In this document: piece after piece, positions 18,060 to 27,397 of the stretch
Layout of the letters: each line of letters starts with the position of its first letter
Position numbering within the stretch: the first letter of the stretch is position 1
From: Thermoplasmata archaeon
GTDB taxonomy: Archaea > Thermoplasmatota > Thermoplasmata > Lutacidiplasmatales > UBA184
Assembly: GCA_027315455.1 (NCBI GenBank)
Contig: DAHUXZ010000003.1
Coordinates: forward strand, 1 to 36,483
Reading direction: 5' to 3'
Length of the DNA stretch: 36,483 nt
Notes under the pieces: generated by a model
The model's database searches: none
What the model saw: the letters and a program-made list of their open reading frames with translations, nothing else
What the model was told of the DNA's origin: nothing
Made by a program: the position numbers and the translations under genes

Positions 18060-18398
18060 TCAGGTTCCCGGGTAGTAGAGATCGACCTTGCCGCAGCGCG
18101 GACAGTAGTAGACCGCGAACGGCTGCAGTCCTTCGGGGAACTCGCCGGAGGCGCCGATCAGGGTCGCGTGCCCCCCCACGTACCCGCCCACGCGGAACGC
18201 GAGCTCGCCGGTCCGCTGCATCCGGCTCTGGCAGTTGACACAGGTCCGGGCCAGCGCGGGGGCCGGCGGGGCGGGAGCCGGGGGAGCCGGGGCGGGGGGG
18301 GCGGGTCCCGCGGCCGAGACCGGACCGCCGCAGAACGGGCAGAACGCCGAACCTGGCGGCAGGGGACGCTGGCAACGCGGGCAGGCCGCCGCGGACAT
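18060..18398 (-). CDS. Double zinc-ribbon protein with Pro/Ala linker
   Basis: CPRCQRPLPPGSAFCPFCGGPV, (PAPPA)n linker, CVNCQSRM...YYCPRCGKVDLYYPG. Confidence 0.85.
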   Translation of the reverse strand: MSAAACPRCQRPLPPGSAFCPFCGGPVSAAGPAPPAPAPPAPAPPAPALARTCVNCQSRMQRTGELAFRVGGYVGGHATLIGASGEFPEGLQPFAVYYCPRCGKVDLYYPGT

Positions 18399-18483
18399 CG
18401 CTCGCGGGTACCGCGTCGGGCCAGAAGGACTTTCGGGTGGACCGCGGCCGCGGCCTCCGTCAAGCGGACCTCACTGCAGGGTT

Positions 18484-18825
18484 ATGGACCCCGCCCCCGC
18501 TCCCCGGGCCGGAACCATGAGCGCGGCAGCCCCGGCCCCTACGGCGCCGTCCCGTCCTGTTCCGTACCTCTCCGTCCGGGGCTTGGCGACCCGGGTGGTC
18601 GCCTCGATCGGGATCGTCTTCGGGGGGGCGATCCTCCTCCTGATCTACCTCGGGTTCTCCGCGAGCACCCTTCCGTGGTACTCGAACGTGGTCGTCGTGC
18701 TCGTGATCTTCCTGGGCGGGATCGGCTCCCTGGCGGCTCTCTGGGCCTCCTGGGGGATGCGGATGTTCCGCGAGAACGCCGAGCGGTTCGCCGGCCCGTT
18801 CTTCCGCGCTCCGCCGAACGGCTGA
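18484..18825 (+). CDS. Small two-TM membrane protein
   Basis: VVASIGIVFGGAILLLIYLGF, NVVVVLVIFLGGIGSLAALWASWGM. Start 18484 or 18517; the upstream part of ORF 18235 lies antisense to the zinc-ribbon gene. Confidence 0.72.
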   Translation: MDPAPAPRAGTMSAAAPAPTAPSRPVPYLSVRGLATRVVASIGIVFGGAILLLIYLGFSASTLPWYSNVVVVLVIFLGGIGSLAALWASWGMRMFRENAERFAGPFFRAPPNG

Positions 18826-18838
18826 GCGGGGGCCGCCC

Positions 18839-19267
18839 ATGCCGGTGGTCGGAGTGTGGCGGGGCGGCCACGAGATCGCCTGCGACGACGGGCGGACGCA
18901 CCGCGTGGTGGTCGGCCTGCCGGCCGAGGCCGGCGGGCGGAGCACCGGGACCTCCTCCTCGGACCTCGTCCTCATGGCGCTGACCGGCAGCCTGGGGACG
19001 ACGTTGCTCGTCCACGCGCGGCGGCAGGGGGTCGAGGTCGAGGGACTCACCATCGCGGTCGAGGAGGATCCCGCCGGGCCGACGGGCGGCAACGGCCGCG
19101 TCCGGGGCACGGTGCGGGTGCGCACCCGCTCGACGTCCGCGAACGTCGAGGAGCTGGTCCGCACGGCCATCGACACCGCCCCCGTCGGCGTGATGCTCGC
19201 CCGGGCGGGCATCCGCGTCGACGTTCGCGCCGTGACCGAGAGCCCTGCCGTCCCACCGCGGCGCTAG
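18839..19267 (+). CDS. OsmC-like protein lacking both canonical cysteines
   Basis: GGRSTGTSSSDLVLMALTGSLGTTLLVHARRQGVEVEGLTIAVEED...VEELVRTAIDTAPVGVMLARAGIRVDV; OsmC/Ohr fold pattern. Confidence 0.82.
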   Translation: MPVVGVWRGGHEIACDDGRTHRVVVGLPAEAGGRSTGTSSSDLVLMALTGSLGTTLLVHARRQGVEVEGLTIAVEEDPAGPTGGNGRVRGTVRVRTRSTSANVEELVRTAIDTAPVGVMLARAGIRVDVRAVTESPAVPPRR

Positions 19268-20253
19268 CCGTCCTTCGGCGCATCCGGGACCGGCGCCACC
19301 GGCCCGGGCGCGGAGAAGGCCGCGCGCAGCGCCGCGCCGATCTCGTCGAGCGCCCGCCTCCCCTCCTCGACGAGCCCCCGATAGTCGAGGAAGCCGTGGA
19401 TCACCCCGGGGTAGCGCGTGACCGTGGCCGGGACCCCGGCGCCGCGGAGCCGATCTCCGAGGCGTTCCCCCTCGTCCCGCACGATGTCGCATTCCGCGGT
19501 CAGGATGCGGGCCGAGGGGAGACCGGAGAGATCCGGGTCCTCGAGCGGCACCACCCCGGGGTCCCGCCGGAGCTCGGGGTCGGGAAGGTACTGCTGCCAC
19601 GCCCAGGCGAGGAACGTGCTCTCGAGCCCGTAGCCGGTCGAGAACTCCCCGTACGACGCGGTTCCCTGCCCCCCGGCCAGTATCGGGCAGACGAGGACCA
19701 TCGCGGAGAGCCGGGGCCCCGCGGAGCGGAGGCGGCGGGCGGCCCCGACCGCGAGATTAGCCCCGACACTGTCGCCCACGACGGCCAGGCGGCCAAAGTC
19801 GTAGCCGAGCCGCGCGGCGGTCCCCGGCTCGCCCAGCCACCGGACCGCGGCCTCGGCGTCCTTCAGGGCGGCCGGGAAGGGATCCTCGGGGGCCCGGCGG
19901 TACTCGACGGAGGCGACGACGGCCCCCGCGCGGTGGGCGATCTCCCGGCACAGGCCGTCCTGCGTGTCGAGGTCGCCGAAGACCCACCCGCCGCTGTGGA
20001 AGTACGCCACGACCGGCGGCCGCTCACCGGATTCGACCGGGGTGTAGACCCGCACCCGTAGCCGGCGCTCCGGACCTCGGAACGAGGTCTCCCGGAGGAG
20101 GGCGACGGAGGGGGCCCCACCGGCGATCCGGTCGGTCTCGCGGGCCATCTCGCGCACGATCGTCCGGCCCTCCTCGATGGGGACCGAGGTGAGGTCCGGG
20201 TACTGCTCGGCCTCGAACTCGAGGCGCTCGGCGAGGCGCGGGTCGAGAGGCAT
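19264..20253 (-). CDS. Alpha/beta hydrolase, hormone-sensitive-lipase-like family IV esterase
   Basis: VVAYFHSGGWVFGDLDTQDGLCREIAHRAGAVVASVEYRRAPEDPFPAALKDAEAAVRWL; VVGDSVGANLAVG; PGVIHGFLDY. Confidence 0.93.
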   Translation of the reverse strand: MPLDPRLAERLEFEAEQYPDLTSVPIEEGRTIVREMARETDRIAGGAPSVALLRETSFRGPERRLRVRVYTPVESGERPPVVAYFHSGGWVFGDLDTQDGLCREIAHRAGAVVASVEYRRAPEDPFPAALKDAEAAVRWLGEPGTAARLGYDFGRLAVVGDSVGANLAVGAARRLRSAGPRLSAMVLVCPILAGGQGTASYGEFSTGYGLESTFLAWAWQQYLPDPELRRDPGVVPLEDPDLSGLPSARILTAECDIVRDEGERLGDRLRGAGVPATVTRYPGVIHGFLDYRGLVEEGRRALDEIGAALRAAFSAPGPVAPVPDAPKDG

Positions 20254-20370
20254 TCCGGGCGGCCGCAGGGGCCCCCCTGCGCTTAGACCTGATGGACGAA
20301 CGGAAGCGGGAGGAGCTCCCGTCCGGTCCCACGGGCCCCGACGTGGGGCGGGGCGGCGGGCCGACGCGAC

Positions 20371-21342
20371 CTAGCGGCGACCCCGCGCCTCGGACCGCCC
20401 GCCGGCCTTCGGCGCGGGAGGGCGGACATACGTCAACCAGCCCTCGTACTGCGGGGCACGGCCGCGGATCGCGGCGTCGTAGCGCGCCTGGAGCCGGCGC
20501 GTGACCGGGTAGTCGCCCGAGCCGATCGGACGGCCGTCGATCTCGCGGATCGGCGTGATGCCGGCCGCGGTCCCCGTGTAGAACACCTCGTCGGCGCTGT
20601 AGAGCTCCTCCCGGCTGAAGTCGTTCCGCTGGAAGTCGAGGCCCTCGTCGGCGACGAAGCGGATCACCGAGTCCCGCGTGACGCCCCGCAGGATGCCGGA
20701 GTTCGCCGGGGGCGTCCCCACGACCCCCCGCTTGACCTTGAAGATGTTCTCGCCGGGGCCCTCGGCGACCATCCCCGCGCCGTTGAGGAGGATCGCCTCG
20801 TCGTAGCCGGCCGCGACGGCCTCCATCTTCGCGAGGGCCGAGTTCGCGTAGTTCGCCGCGCACTTCGCCTGGGGAGGCATCGAGCGGGGGTCGACGCGGA
20901 TCCAGCTCGACACCGAGGCGCGCACCCCTCGCTCAACGCCCTCCTTGCCGAGGTAGGGCCCCCACGGCCACATCGCGATGGCGACCTGGACCTTCGCGGG
21001 GGTCGGGTCGAGCCCCATGTGGCCGTACCCCGAGAAGGCGATCGGCCGGATGTACGCCTCGTCGACCCCGTTCGCCCGGATCAGGTCGAGCGTAGCGCGG
21101 TGGAGCTCCTCCCGCGAGTAGCCCAGCTTCATCCGGTAGATCAGCGCGCTCTGCAGGAACCGGTCGAGGTGCTCGTCGAGGCGGAAGACCGCGGACCCCT
21201 TCGGGGTGGCGTGGCAGCGGATCCCCTCGAAGATCGCGTAGCCGTAGTGGAGCCCGTGCGAGAGCACGTGCACGTTGGCCCGATCCCAATCGACGAGGGA
21301 GCCGTCCATCCAGATCTTCTTGAGGGCCTCGACTCCGACCAT
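20371..21342 (-). CDS. ilvE: Branched-chain amino acid aminotransferase (class IV)
   Basis: HVLSHGLHYGYAIFEGIRCHATPKGSAVFRLDEHLDRF; PRSMPPQAKCAANYANSALAKMEA; GMVAEGPGENIFKVK; DEVFYTGTAAGITPIREIDGRPIG. ATG at 21342. Confidence 0.95.
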   Translation of the reverse strand: MVGVEALKKIWMDGSLVDWDRANVHVLSHGLHYGYAIFEGIRCHATPKGSAVFRLDEHLDRFLQSALIYRMKLGYSREELHRATLDLIRANGVDEAYIRPIAFSGYGHMGLDPTPAKVQVAIAMWPWGPYLGKEGVERGVRASVSSWIRVDPRSMPPQAKCAANYANSALAKMEAVAAGYDEAILLNGAGMVAEGPGENIFKVKRGVVGTPPANSGILRGVTRDSVIRFVADEGLDFQRNDFSREELYSADEVFYTGTAAGITPIREIDGRPIGSGDYPVTRRLQARYDAAIRGRAPQYEGWLTYVRPPAPKAGGRSEARGRR

Positions 21343-21665
21343 CGTACCGTACAACCCGTCCCGGCTACAAGAGCGCTGACCCTTTCCACCACCGGCCGCA
21401 ACTCCTTTGGGGACCGACGGCGTACCCTCCCGAGCGCGTTCTCGCCCGGGCCCGAGCGCTCCCGTGGCGACCGGTCCGGGGGGCGCGAGCGATCCGCCGC
21501 TCGCCCGGTCCGCCGTCGGCCGGGCGAGAGGTTCCCCGCCGCCGCGTCGGTGGTGGGACCGGCCTTCCTTGGGGGAACGGGGAGGTGCCCGCCCCGCCGA
21601 GCCGGCGCGTTCCGGCGCCCCGGAAGCGTCTTGAGAGCCGGGCGGTATCGTGCGGCACCGCACGG

Positions 21666-22601
21666 ATGTCTCTACCGTCTTCCCCTCCCCCCGGCGTACC
21701 ACCGTCCTCCCCGCCGGCCGCCGTGGCTCCCCCGACCTCGCCGACCCGCCACCGGTCCCGATGGCCGGTCGTGGCCGGGGCGACGGCGGTGGTGGTGGTC
21801 CTGTGCCTCGTCGGCCTGGCGCTGCTCGGCGACCTTCCCGGCGTTGGACCCTCTTCCGGCCCGGCCGGGCCCGTCCCGTACTCCCAAGCCCGCACCCGCG
21901 CCGTTGATGCGGCCGCCCAGATGGGGGGAAGCTGGTCGGTCCTGTACGCCGGCGCGCTCAACGGCCAGGCGGCCACGAGCACCGCGAGCTTCGGGAGCGC
22001 GGTCGGCCTGGCCGGGTGCACCGTGACGGGCATCGGGGCGTACGCGACCTCGAACCTGACGTTCCCCGCGCAGGGGCGGGACGTGGGGTCGGGAAGTTCC
22101 CCGGCCTGGCTGTTCCTCCTGCGCAACAGCACGAACGACGGCCTGCTCGTCGCGGTCCTGAGCGGGGTCGCGAGCCCGGTCGCTTCGATCTCGGGACCCA
22201 GCTGCACGGGCGGCCTTCGCCTCCTCGCCGTCGTCCCGGACTCGGCGATCGACTCGACCGCCGCGCTCGCGACCGCCGGCAGCGCCGGCGGCACGTCGTT
22301 CCTCGCGGCGCATCCGACGGCCAACGTCACCTTCGGGCTCACCGGCGGTCTGAGCCTGTTCGGGTTCGGCACCGGCTCGCAGTGGTCGGTCCTCTACAGC
22401 GCCTGCGGGGCGACCGCGGTGCCCGGCTCGAGCGCGCCGGCGTTCAACGTCACGATCAACGCCACGCTCGGGACCCTGGTCGGCACGAGCCCGGCGAACG
22501 CCACCTGCACGGGGACGCCCGCGCTCCCCCTCGCTCACGCGCCCCGCGGCCTCCCCACGGGCCCGGTCGCCATCGTGTCGCCGCGCGGTCAGGGGGCGTA
22601 G
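21666..22601 (+). CDS. N-terminally anchored extracytoplasmic hypothetical protein
   Basis: Pro-rich N-terminus, TM WPVVAGATAVVVVLCLVGLALL, Ser/Thr/Gly-rich ectodomain with sequons. ATG at 21666 inside ORF 21585. Confidence 0.75.
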   Translation: MSLPSSPPPGVPPSSPPAAVAPPTSPTRHRSRWPVVAGATAVVVVLCLVGLALLGDLPGVGPSSGPAGPVPYSQARTRAVDAAAQMGGSWSVLYAGALNGQAATSTASFGSAVGLAGCTVTGIGAYATSNLTFPAQGRDVGSGSSPAWLFLLRNSTNDGLLVAVLSGVASPVASISGPSCTGGLRLLAVVPDSAIDSTAALATAGSAGGTSFLAAHPTANVTFGLTGGLSLFGFGTGSQWSVLYSACGATAVPGSSAPAFNVTINATLGTLVGTSPANATCTGTPALPLAHAPRGLPTGPVAIVSPRGQGA

Positions 22602-22758
22602 GACGGCTCGGAAGCTTACCCGTCCCGGTCGGACCACCGGGCCCGGACTGCCCGTCGTCGAGGACCGCCGGTGTCGCCCGCGCCCGCTCGACAACCGGCT
22701 TCGACGGTGGGCGGCTCCGCCGGCCCGGGAGCTGGACGCCCTGGGGGTCGCCGCCGGG

Positions 22759-23229
22759 ATGCGGGTCGTGGACCTCGGGGCCGGGGTCGGCTACTTCGCC
22801 GAGGAGACCCTGCGCCGGGTCGGCCCCACCGGACGGCTCGACCTCGTCGACATCGATGCGGAGAACCTCGCGATCGCCCGAAACCGTCTCGGAGACGACG
22901 GCCGCGTCACCGTTCACGTGGGAACGGCCGCCGCGGTGCCGACCCTACCGGACGCGAGCGCCGACCGGGTGCTCCTCTCGCTGGTCCTCTGCTGCCTGGT
23001 CGACAAGGAGGGCGCCATGGAGACCGCGTGGCGCGTACTCCGCCCGGGCGGCCGGGTCCTCGTTACGTACCCGCGGGGAGCGGTTCCCGGCCGGCGCGGG
23101 CGCGTCGTGCTCCGGGTCACCGCCGGTCGATGGCGCGCGCTGCGCGACCGAAGGCCGTGGATCCTGCTGCCGGTCCGCCGCGGGTGGGCGGTCCACCGCT
23201 TTCTGCTCGAGAAGCCGGCCGTTCCGTGA
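22759..23229 (+). CDS. Class I SAM-dependent methyltransferase (N-terminus probably extends upstream)
   Basis: MRVVDLGAGVGYFAEETLRRVGPTGRLDLVDIDAENLAIARNRL...VLRPGGRVLVTYP. Upstream in frame: RPLDNRLRRWAAPPARELDALGVAAG, methyltransferase-like but without ATG/GTG/TTG. Confidence 0.85.
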   Translation: MRVVDLGAGVGYFAEETLRRVGPTGRLDLVDIDAENLAIARNRLGDDGRVTVHVGTAAAVPTLPDASADRVLLSLVLCCLVDKEGAMETAWRVLRPGGRVLVTYPRGAVPGRRGRVVLRVTAGRWRALRDRRPWILLPVRRGWAVHRFLLEKPAVP

Positions 23230-23418
23230 TCGCCGTCGGCACCGGCGGCCGCCTTGCGCTCGGTGCACGGCCGGCCCGGGCCGAGAGCGCACCTGCGCCC
23301 GCGGAGGGCCGATGACCGCGGGGCCCAAGGGCCGGACGCCCGCCGGTTCGATCGGCCGGAGTATCCTCCCAGGGCTCCGTCGACCCGGCGGGCCGATCCG
23401 TCCGCTCGCCGACGGGGA

Positions 23419-23916
23419 TCAGAAGGGAGCGCCGCAGCTCGGGCACTTTCCGGCCAGCTCGGGATAGACGGTCCGGCAGTAGCTGCAGCGGACGTACACC
23501 GGCCCGTGGGTCCCGGCCGGCTGGTGGAGCGTCAGGTGCAGATGGACGGCGGGGGAACCGGTCGCGGCGGGCTCCGCGGCCCGCCGACGGGCGAGGGTCT
23601 CCTCCACAAGGCCGTCGATCGTCCGCTGGACCTTGAGCGGCTCGTCAACAGAGAGCTCGACGGTCCGATCGGCGTCCGAGTCCCCCGAGCTCGCGACCAG
23701 GAGGAGGACCGGTGGAGACCGGCCTCGCTCCTCCACCGAAGTGCGGCGGACCTCGCCCCAGTCGATCGAGACGAACGTGCGGTCGGTCCGCCGGGGGAGT
23801 CCGGTACGACGGCTGACGACCATCCGTCGGCTCGTCAGCGTAAGGACCGCCGGGCGCCCGCCCCAGCTCGTCGCGAGGTGGGCAAGAACACGCTCGTCCG
23901 TGCGCAGATGGACCAT
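23419..23916 (-). CDS. Possible PH-like domain plus C-terminal zinc ribbon
   Basis: DERVLAHLATSWGGRPAVLTLTSRRMVVSRRT resembles bacterial PH-like domains; C-terminal CSYCRTVYPELAGKCPSCGAPF. Start 23916 preferred over 24045. Confidence 0.7.
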   Translation of the reverse strand: MVHLRTDERVLAHLATSWGGRPAVLTLTSRRMVVSRRTGLPRRTDRTFVSIDWGEVRRTSVEERGRSPPVLLLVASSGDSDADRTVELSVDEPLKVQRTIDGLVEETLARRRAAEPAATGSPAVHLHLTLHQPAGTHGPVYVRCSYCRTVYPELAGKCPSCGAPF

Positions 23917-24091
23917 GTCCGCAGCCCGAGCCGCGGGGCGGGCCGGGAACCCGGCAGGGACCCGCGGTCCATAACCGTTGGTGCCGCGGTCACGGACGCG
24001 TCGCGCGCAGATCCCCGACCCCCGGTCGTCCCCGTGGAGGTTCATGGAGGATTAAATATCATGAATCGATGCGAGAGGGAGGTAGGCCCCC

Positions 24092-24634
24092 ATGCGCACT
24101 GGAATACTGCTCGCCGGAATCGTCGTTCTGATCCTCGGCGTGGTCCTCTGGTACCTGCCGATCCAGCCGGTGACGAGCACGCTCACCGTGCCGACCGGTG
24201 CCGGAGACACGCTGAGCGCGAACCCGCCCCTCGCCATCCTCTCCTCCGAGCTCACCTATTCGGCGAACTGGTCGGCCGGCTCGAGCATCACGGTCAACGT
24301 CTACGACTGCGGGACGGACACTTCCTGCACGAACGCGATCCATACCGGCGCGATCGCGACGGCCACGGGCTCTACCGGCAGCCTCTCGTGGACGGGCCCG
24401 AAGGGCAACTACTACCTCATCGTTCCCTCGGGCACCGCCACCGTCACGGCGGGCGTGACCGAGCCGCTCGCGGGCGGGATCGTCGGGGTGCTCCTCCTCG
24501 TGGTGGGGCTGGTCCTCGCGATCCTTGGCGCCGTCCGCAACCCGCCGGCCCCGAAGGCATCCCCGCCCCCCGTGGCCGCCCCGGCCGCGTCGGCCCCGGC
24601 CACCGCGCCGCCGGCCGCGCCGCCCGCTGAGTAG
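24092..24634 (+). CDS. Two-TM membrane protein with small ectodomain and Pro/Ala-rich tail
   Basis: MRTGILLAGIVVLILGVVLWYLPIQPV ... GIVGVLLLVVGLVLAILGAV. TATA-like ATTAAATAT at 24051-24059; GGAGGT 8 nt before ATG. Confidence 0.8.
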   Translation: MRTGILLAGIVVLILGVVLWYLPIQPVTSTLTVPTGAGDTLSANPPLAILSSELTYSANWSAGSSITVNVYDCGTDTSCTNAIHTGAIATATGSTGSLSWTGPKGNYYLIVPSGTATVTAGVTEPLAGGIVGVLLLVVGLVLAILGAVRNPPAPKASPPPVAAPAASAPATAPPAAPPAE

Positions 24635-24797
24635 ACCCGCGGACGGACCGCGCGCGAACCCCTTCCGCCGCGAAGCACCAAGGTGAGCGGCCCGCAGGTA
24701 GATCCGCGTATCGTCGGATCCGGCGGGATTTCCTGGCCGACAGCGAATCGCCGCGCCCTCGGTAGCCGGAGGCTTCCCCGAGGGCCAAACCGGCCGT

Positions 24798-27314
24798 TCA
24801 GGTCGGCGGGTGCTCTTCGGTCGAGGGCCCGGGGGCGTCCGTCGCCGGGGATCCCGGCGCATGAGCCCCTACAGGGGGTAGATCGGTAGCCGGTCCCCGT
24901 CCCTTCCGACGGAGTACCACGGCGAAGGCCCCCGCCGCGAGGATCGCCACGATCGTCGCCGCCACGGTGTAGCCGGCCTCCGCGGGAAGCGGCGCGGGGG
25001 CGGCGGGAGACGCGGGCGGCGCCGGGGTGATCGCGACCGTGGCGAAACCCACGAAGGTGGCCCCGACGGAGTCGTTGATGCGCACGGACACCGTGAAGTT
25101 CCCGGTCCCGGCGAAGGTGTGGACCGCACGGGGGCCGGTCGCGACGCCTCCGTCGCCGAAGCTCCAGAGGAAGGCGTACGGCCCGGTGCCCCCCGTGGCG
25201 TTCGCGACGAACCCCACCGTGGCCCCGACCGCCGCCGCCGTCGGCGCGGTGATCGCGCCGCCGAGCACCGGGGCGACGGTCAAGTTCACGAGGCCGGAGT
25301 CGGTAACGCCGACGGCGTCCGTGACCCGGACCACGGCCGCGAAGGTGCCGGCGTGCGCGTAGGAATGGGCGGCGGCATCCCCCGCCGCCGTGGCGCCGTC
25401 GCCGAACGACCAGAGAAAAGAGAACGGCGCCGTCCCGCCGGTGACCGTTGCGGTGAAGGCGACGGGCCGGCCGACGTCCGTGAGCGTGGCGTTCGCTCCC
25501 GCATGGGCGACCGGCGTGGGGTTCACCGTCACGATCGTGCTCGCGCTCGCCGACAGCCGCGTCGCGTCGGTGACGGTGACGACCACGGGGTAGTCGCCGG
25601 CCGCGCGGTAGATGTGCGAGGTCAGAGTCCCCGTGGCGTTCGTCCCGTCGCCGAACGTCCAGCTCGCGGCGTACGGCGGGTTCCCGCCCGTGAGCCCGAT
25701 GGCGGAGAACGCGACCGCGAGCCCGGGATCCGTGACGAGGGAGGCCGCGGAGATCGCGACCGTGGGACCCGTGGCGGTGATCGCGGTCGCGTTCGCGTAC
25801 GCGCCGACGCCGTAGGCGTCATACACCGCGGCCTCGAGGACGTACGACCCCGGTTGCGGGTAGCGGTACGTCACGTTTCCGACGGCGGCCGTCGTGTTGC
25901 CGTCGCCGAAACGGTAGAGGACGAGGTAGGGGGCGCTCCCCCCGGTGGCGTTGGCCGTGAGGGTGACCGGGGAGCGGGCCGGCACGGTGGTGCCGGGGCT
26001 CACCGTCACCGCCACGGCGAGCGTCGGCTCGAAGACCCAGGTCGTCGCGGTCGCGGCGGGGCCCGTCGGGGTCTCTCCTCCGACCACGATCGGACGGAAC
26101 GACGTCGATTCCGCGGCCGCCGCGGGGTAGGCCCGGGCGCCGGGCGATCGCAAAGGGGCGAGGTCCGTCCAGGCGCAGGTGCCCGCGCAGCGGAGCGCAA
26201 GGGTCCGGTTCTCGATCGATCCCGTCGCGTTGACGCCGCCCATCACGAGCAGCAGCCCGTCCGGCCCGTCCCACGTCACCGCGCCGAGGCCGCCGGTCGG
26301 GACCGTCCCCAGGATCGCAGCGGTCTCGTTCGACCAGGTACCGTTGGCCCAGGCCCACGTGTCGTTGAGCGGACAGCGTCCGTCGGCGGTGCAGCCGCCC
26401 ACGAGGACGAGGCCGGGCAGCGCGGGGTCGTAGGCCATCCCGGCACCGAACCGGGGTAGGGGGGAGGCGCCGGAGGTCGTCGCCGGGCTCCAGGCGAACG
26501 CGCCGGGTCCGACGGGACCGTAGGTCCACGTCGCGTTCGAGGTCGATGTGCAGGTGCGGTCGAGGCATCCCCCGAAGAGGACCGCGGTCGCGGCGCTCGA
26601 TCCGTTCGCGTAGCCGAACGAGCCCAGGAGCTCCGGCGGGGGCGGCCAGCTGCAGGCGATGAAGCAGCGGGGCCCGGAGAGGTTCGTCCAGGTCCCGCCC
26701 GAGAACCACCAGGTCTCGTTCATGGGGCAGACGCTCGCCCCGCACCCTCCGAAGAGGACCACGCTGTCGACGGCCGGGTTGTAATCGAAGGCGAGGGCGC
26801 CGAAGAACACCGCCGGCGGGGCGTCGGTGGGGCGAGTGAGGTTGACCCAGCCCGCCTGCGAGAAGCCCCACGTCTGGTTGTCCGGACAGGCGGCGGCGTC
26901 GCACCCGCCGAAGTAGACGACCATCCCGTCGACCGGGTCCCAGGCCATGGATGCCCCGTAGCCCGCCCCCGGGCCCGGATCGGTGGAGTTCTCCCAGGTG
27001 AGGGTAGGGGGAGCGCCGGCGAGCGGCGCGGTCGCGGGACCTTTACAGCTCGCCCCGTCCACGCCGAGGGGATGGCATTGGACCGGGCGGCCGTGGGCCG
27101 GACCGGCACCGTGGGCGAGCGCCGCGATGGCCGCGGAGAGGGTCGCCGATCCCTCCGCGGGGTGGCCGCTCGCGTCCCCGCTCCCGGCCGGCGCCGGGGA
27201 ACCTCCCGGTGTCAGGGGGGTCGCCACCGCCGGGACGAGGAAGAGCGCCGTCAGCAGCGCCAGGACGGCCGGGGAGCGGGCGGTCCCGCACGCGGCTCGA
27301 CGGGCGCCCCCCAT
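24798..27314 (-). CDS. Secreted kelch plus PKD protein, C-terminal TM
   Basis: Kelch blades with GGCDAAACPDNQTW / GGCGASVCPMNETW, four PKD modules (FLWSFGDG), C-terminal TM. ATG 27314 with TATA-like CTTTTTTAGG about 28 nt upstream. Confidence 0.92.
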   Translation of the reverse strand: MGGARRAACGTARSPAVLALLTALFLVPAVATPLTPGGSPAPAGSGDASGHPAEGSATLSAAIAALAHGAGPAHGRPVQCHPLGVDGASCKGPATAPLAGAPPTLTWENSTDPGPGAGYGASMAWDPVDGMVVYFGGCDAAACPDNQTWGFSQAGWVNLTRPTDAPPAVFFGALAFDYNPAVDSVVLFGGCGASVCPMNETWWFSGGTWTNLSGPRCFIACSWPPPPELLGSFGYANGSSAATAVLFGGCLDRTCTSTSNATWTYGPVGPGAFAWSPATTSGASPLPRFGAGMAYDPALPGLVLVGGCTADGRCPLNDTWAWANGTWSNETAAILGTVPTGGLGAVTWDGPDGLLLVMGGVNATGSIENRTLALRCAGTCAWTDLAPLRSPGARAYPAAAAESTSFRPIVVGGETPTGPAATATTWVFEPTLAVAVTVSPGTTVPARSPVTLTANATGGSAPYLVLYRFGDGNTTAAVGNVTYRYPQPGSYVLEAAVYDAYGVGAYANATAITATGPTVAISAASLVTDPGLAVAFSAIGLTGGNPPYAASWTFGDGTNATGTLTSHIYRAAGDYPVVVTVTDATRLSASASTIVTVNPTPVAHAGANATLTDVGRPVAFTATVTGGTAPFSFLWSFGDGATAAGDAAAHSYAHAGTFAAVVRVTDAVGVTDSGLVNLTVAPVLGGAITAPTAAAVGATVGFVANATGGTGPYAFLWSFGDGGVATGPRAVHTFAGTGNFTVSVRINDSVGATFVGFATVAITPAPPASPAAPAPLPAEAGYTVAATIVAILAAGAFAVVLRRKGRGPATDLPPVGAHAPGSPATDAPGPSTEEHPPT

Positions 27315-27397
27315 GGGGGGTTCTTGCGGGGGCCGGCCTAAAAAAGGCACCGTTCCGCCCCGGCCGCGTTGGCGACGCCGGCCGGGCGGGCGGACGG

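Noticed and set aside
18250-18310. GC-rich tandem repeat (GGGGCGGGAGCC-like)
   Set aside because: Explained by the (PAPPA)n linker of the double zinc-ribbon protein.
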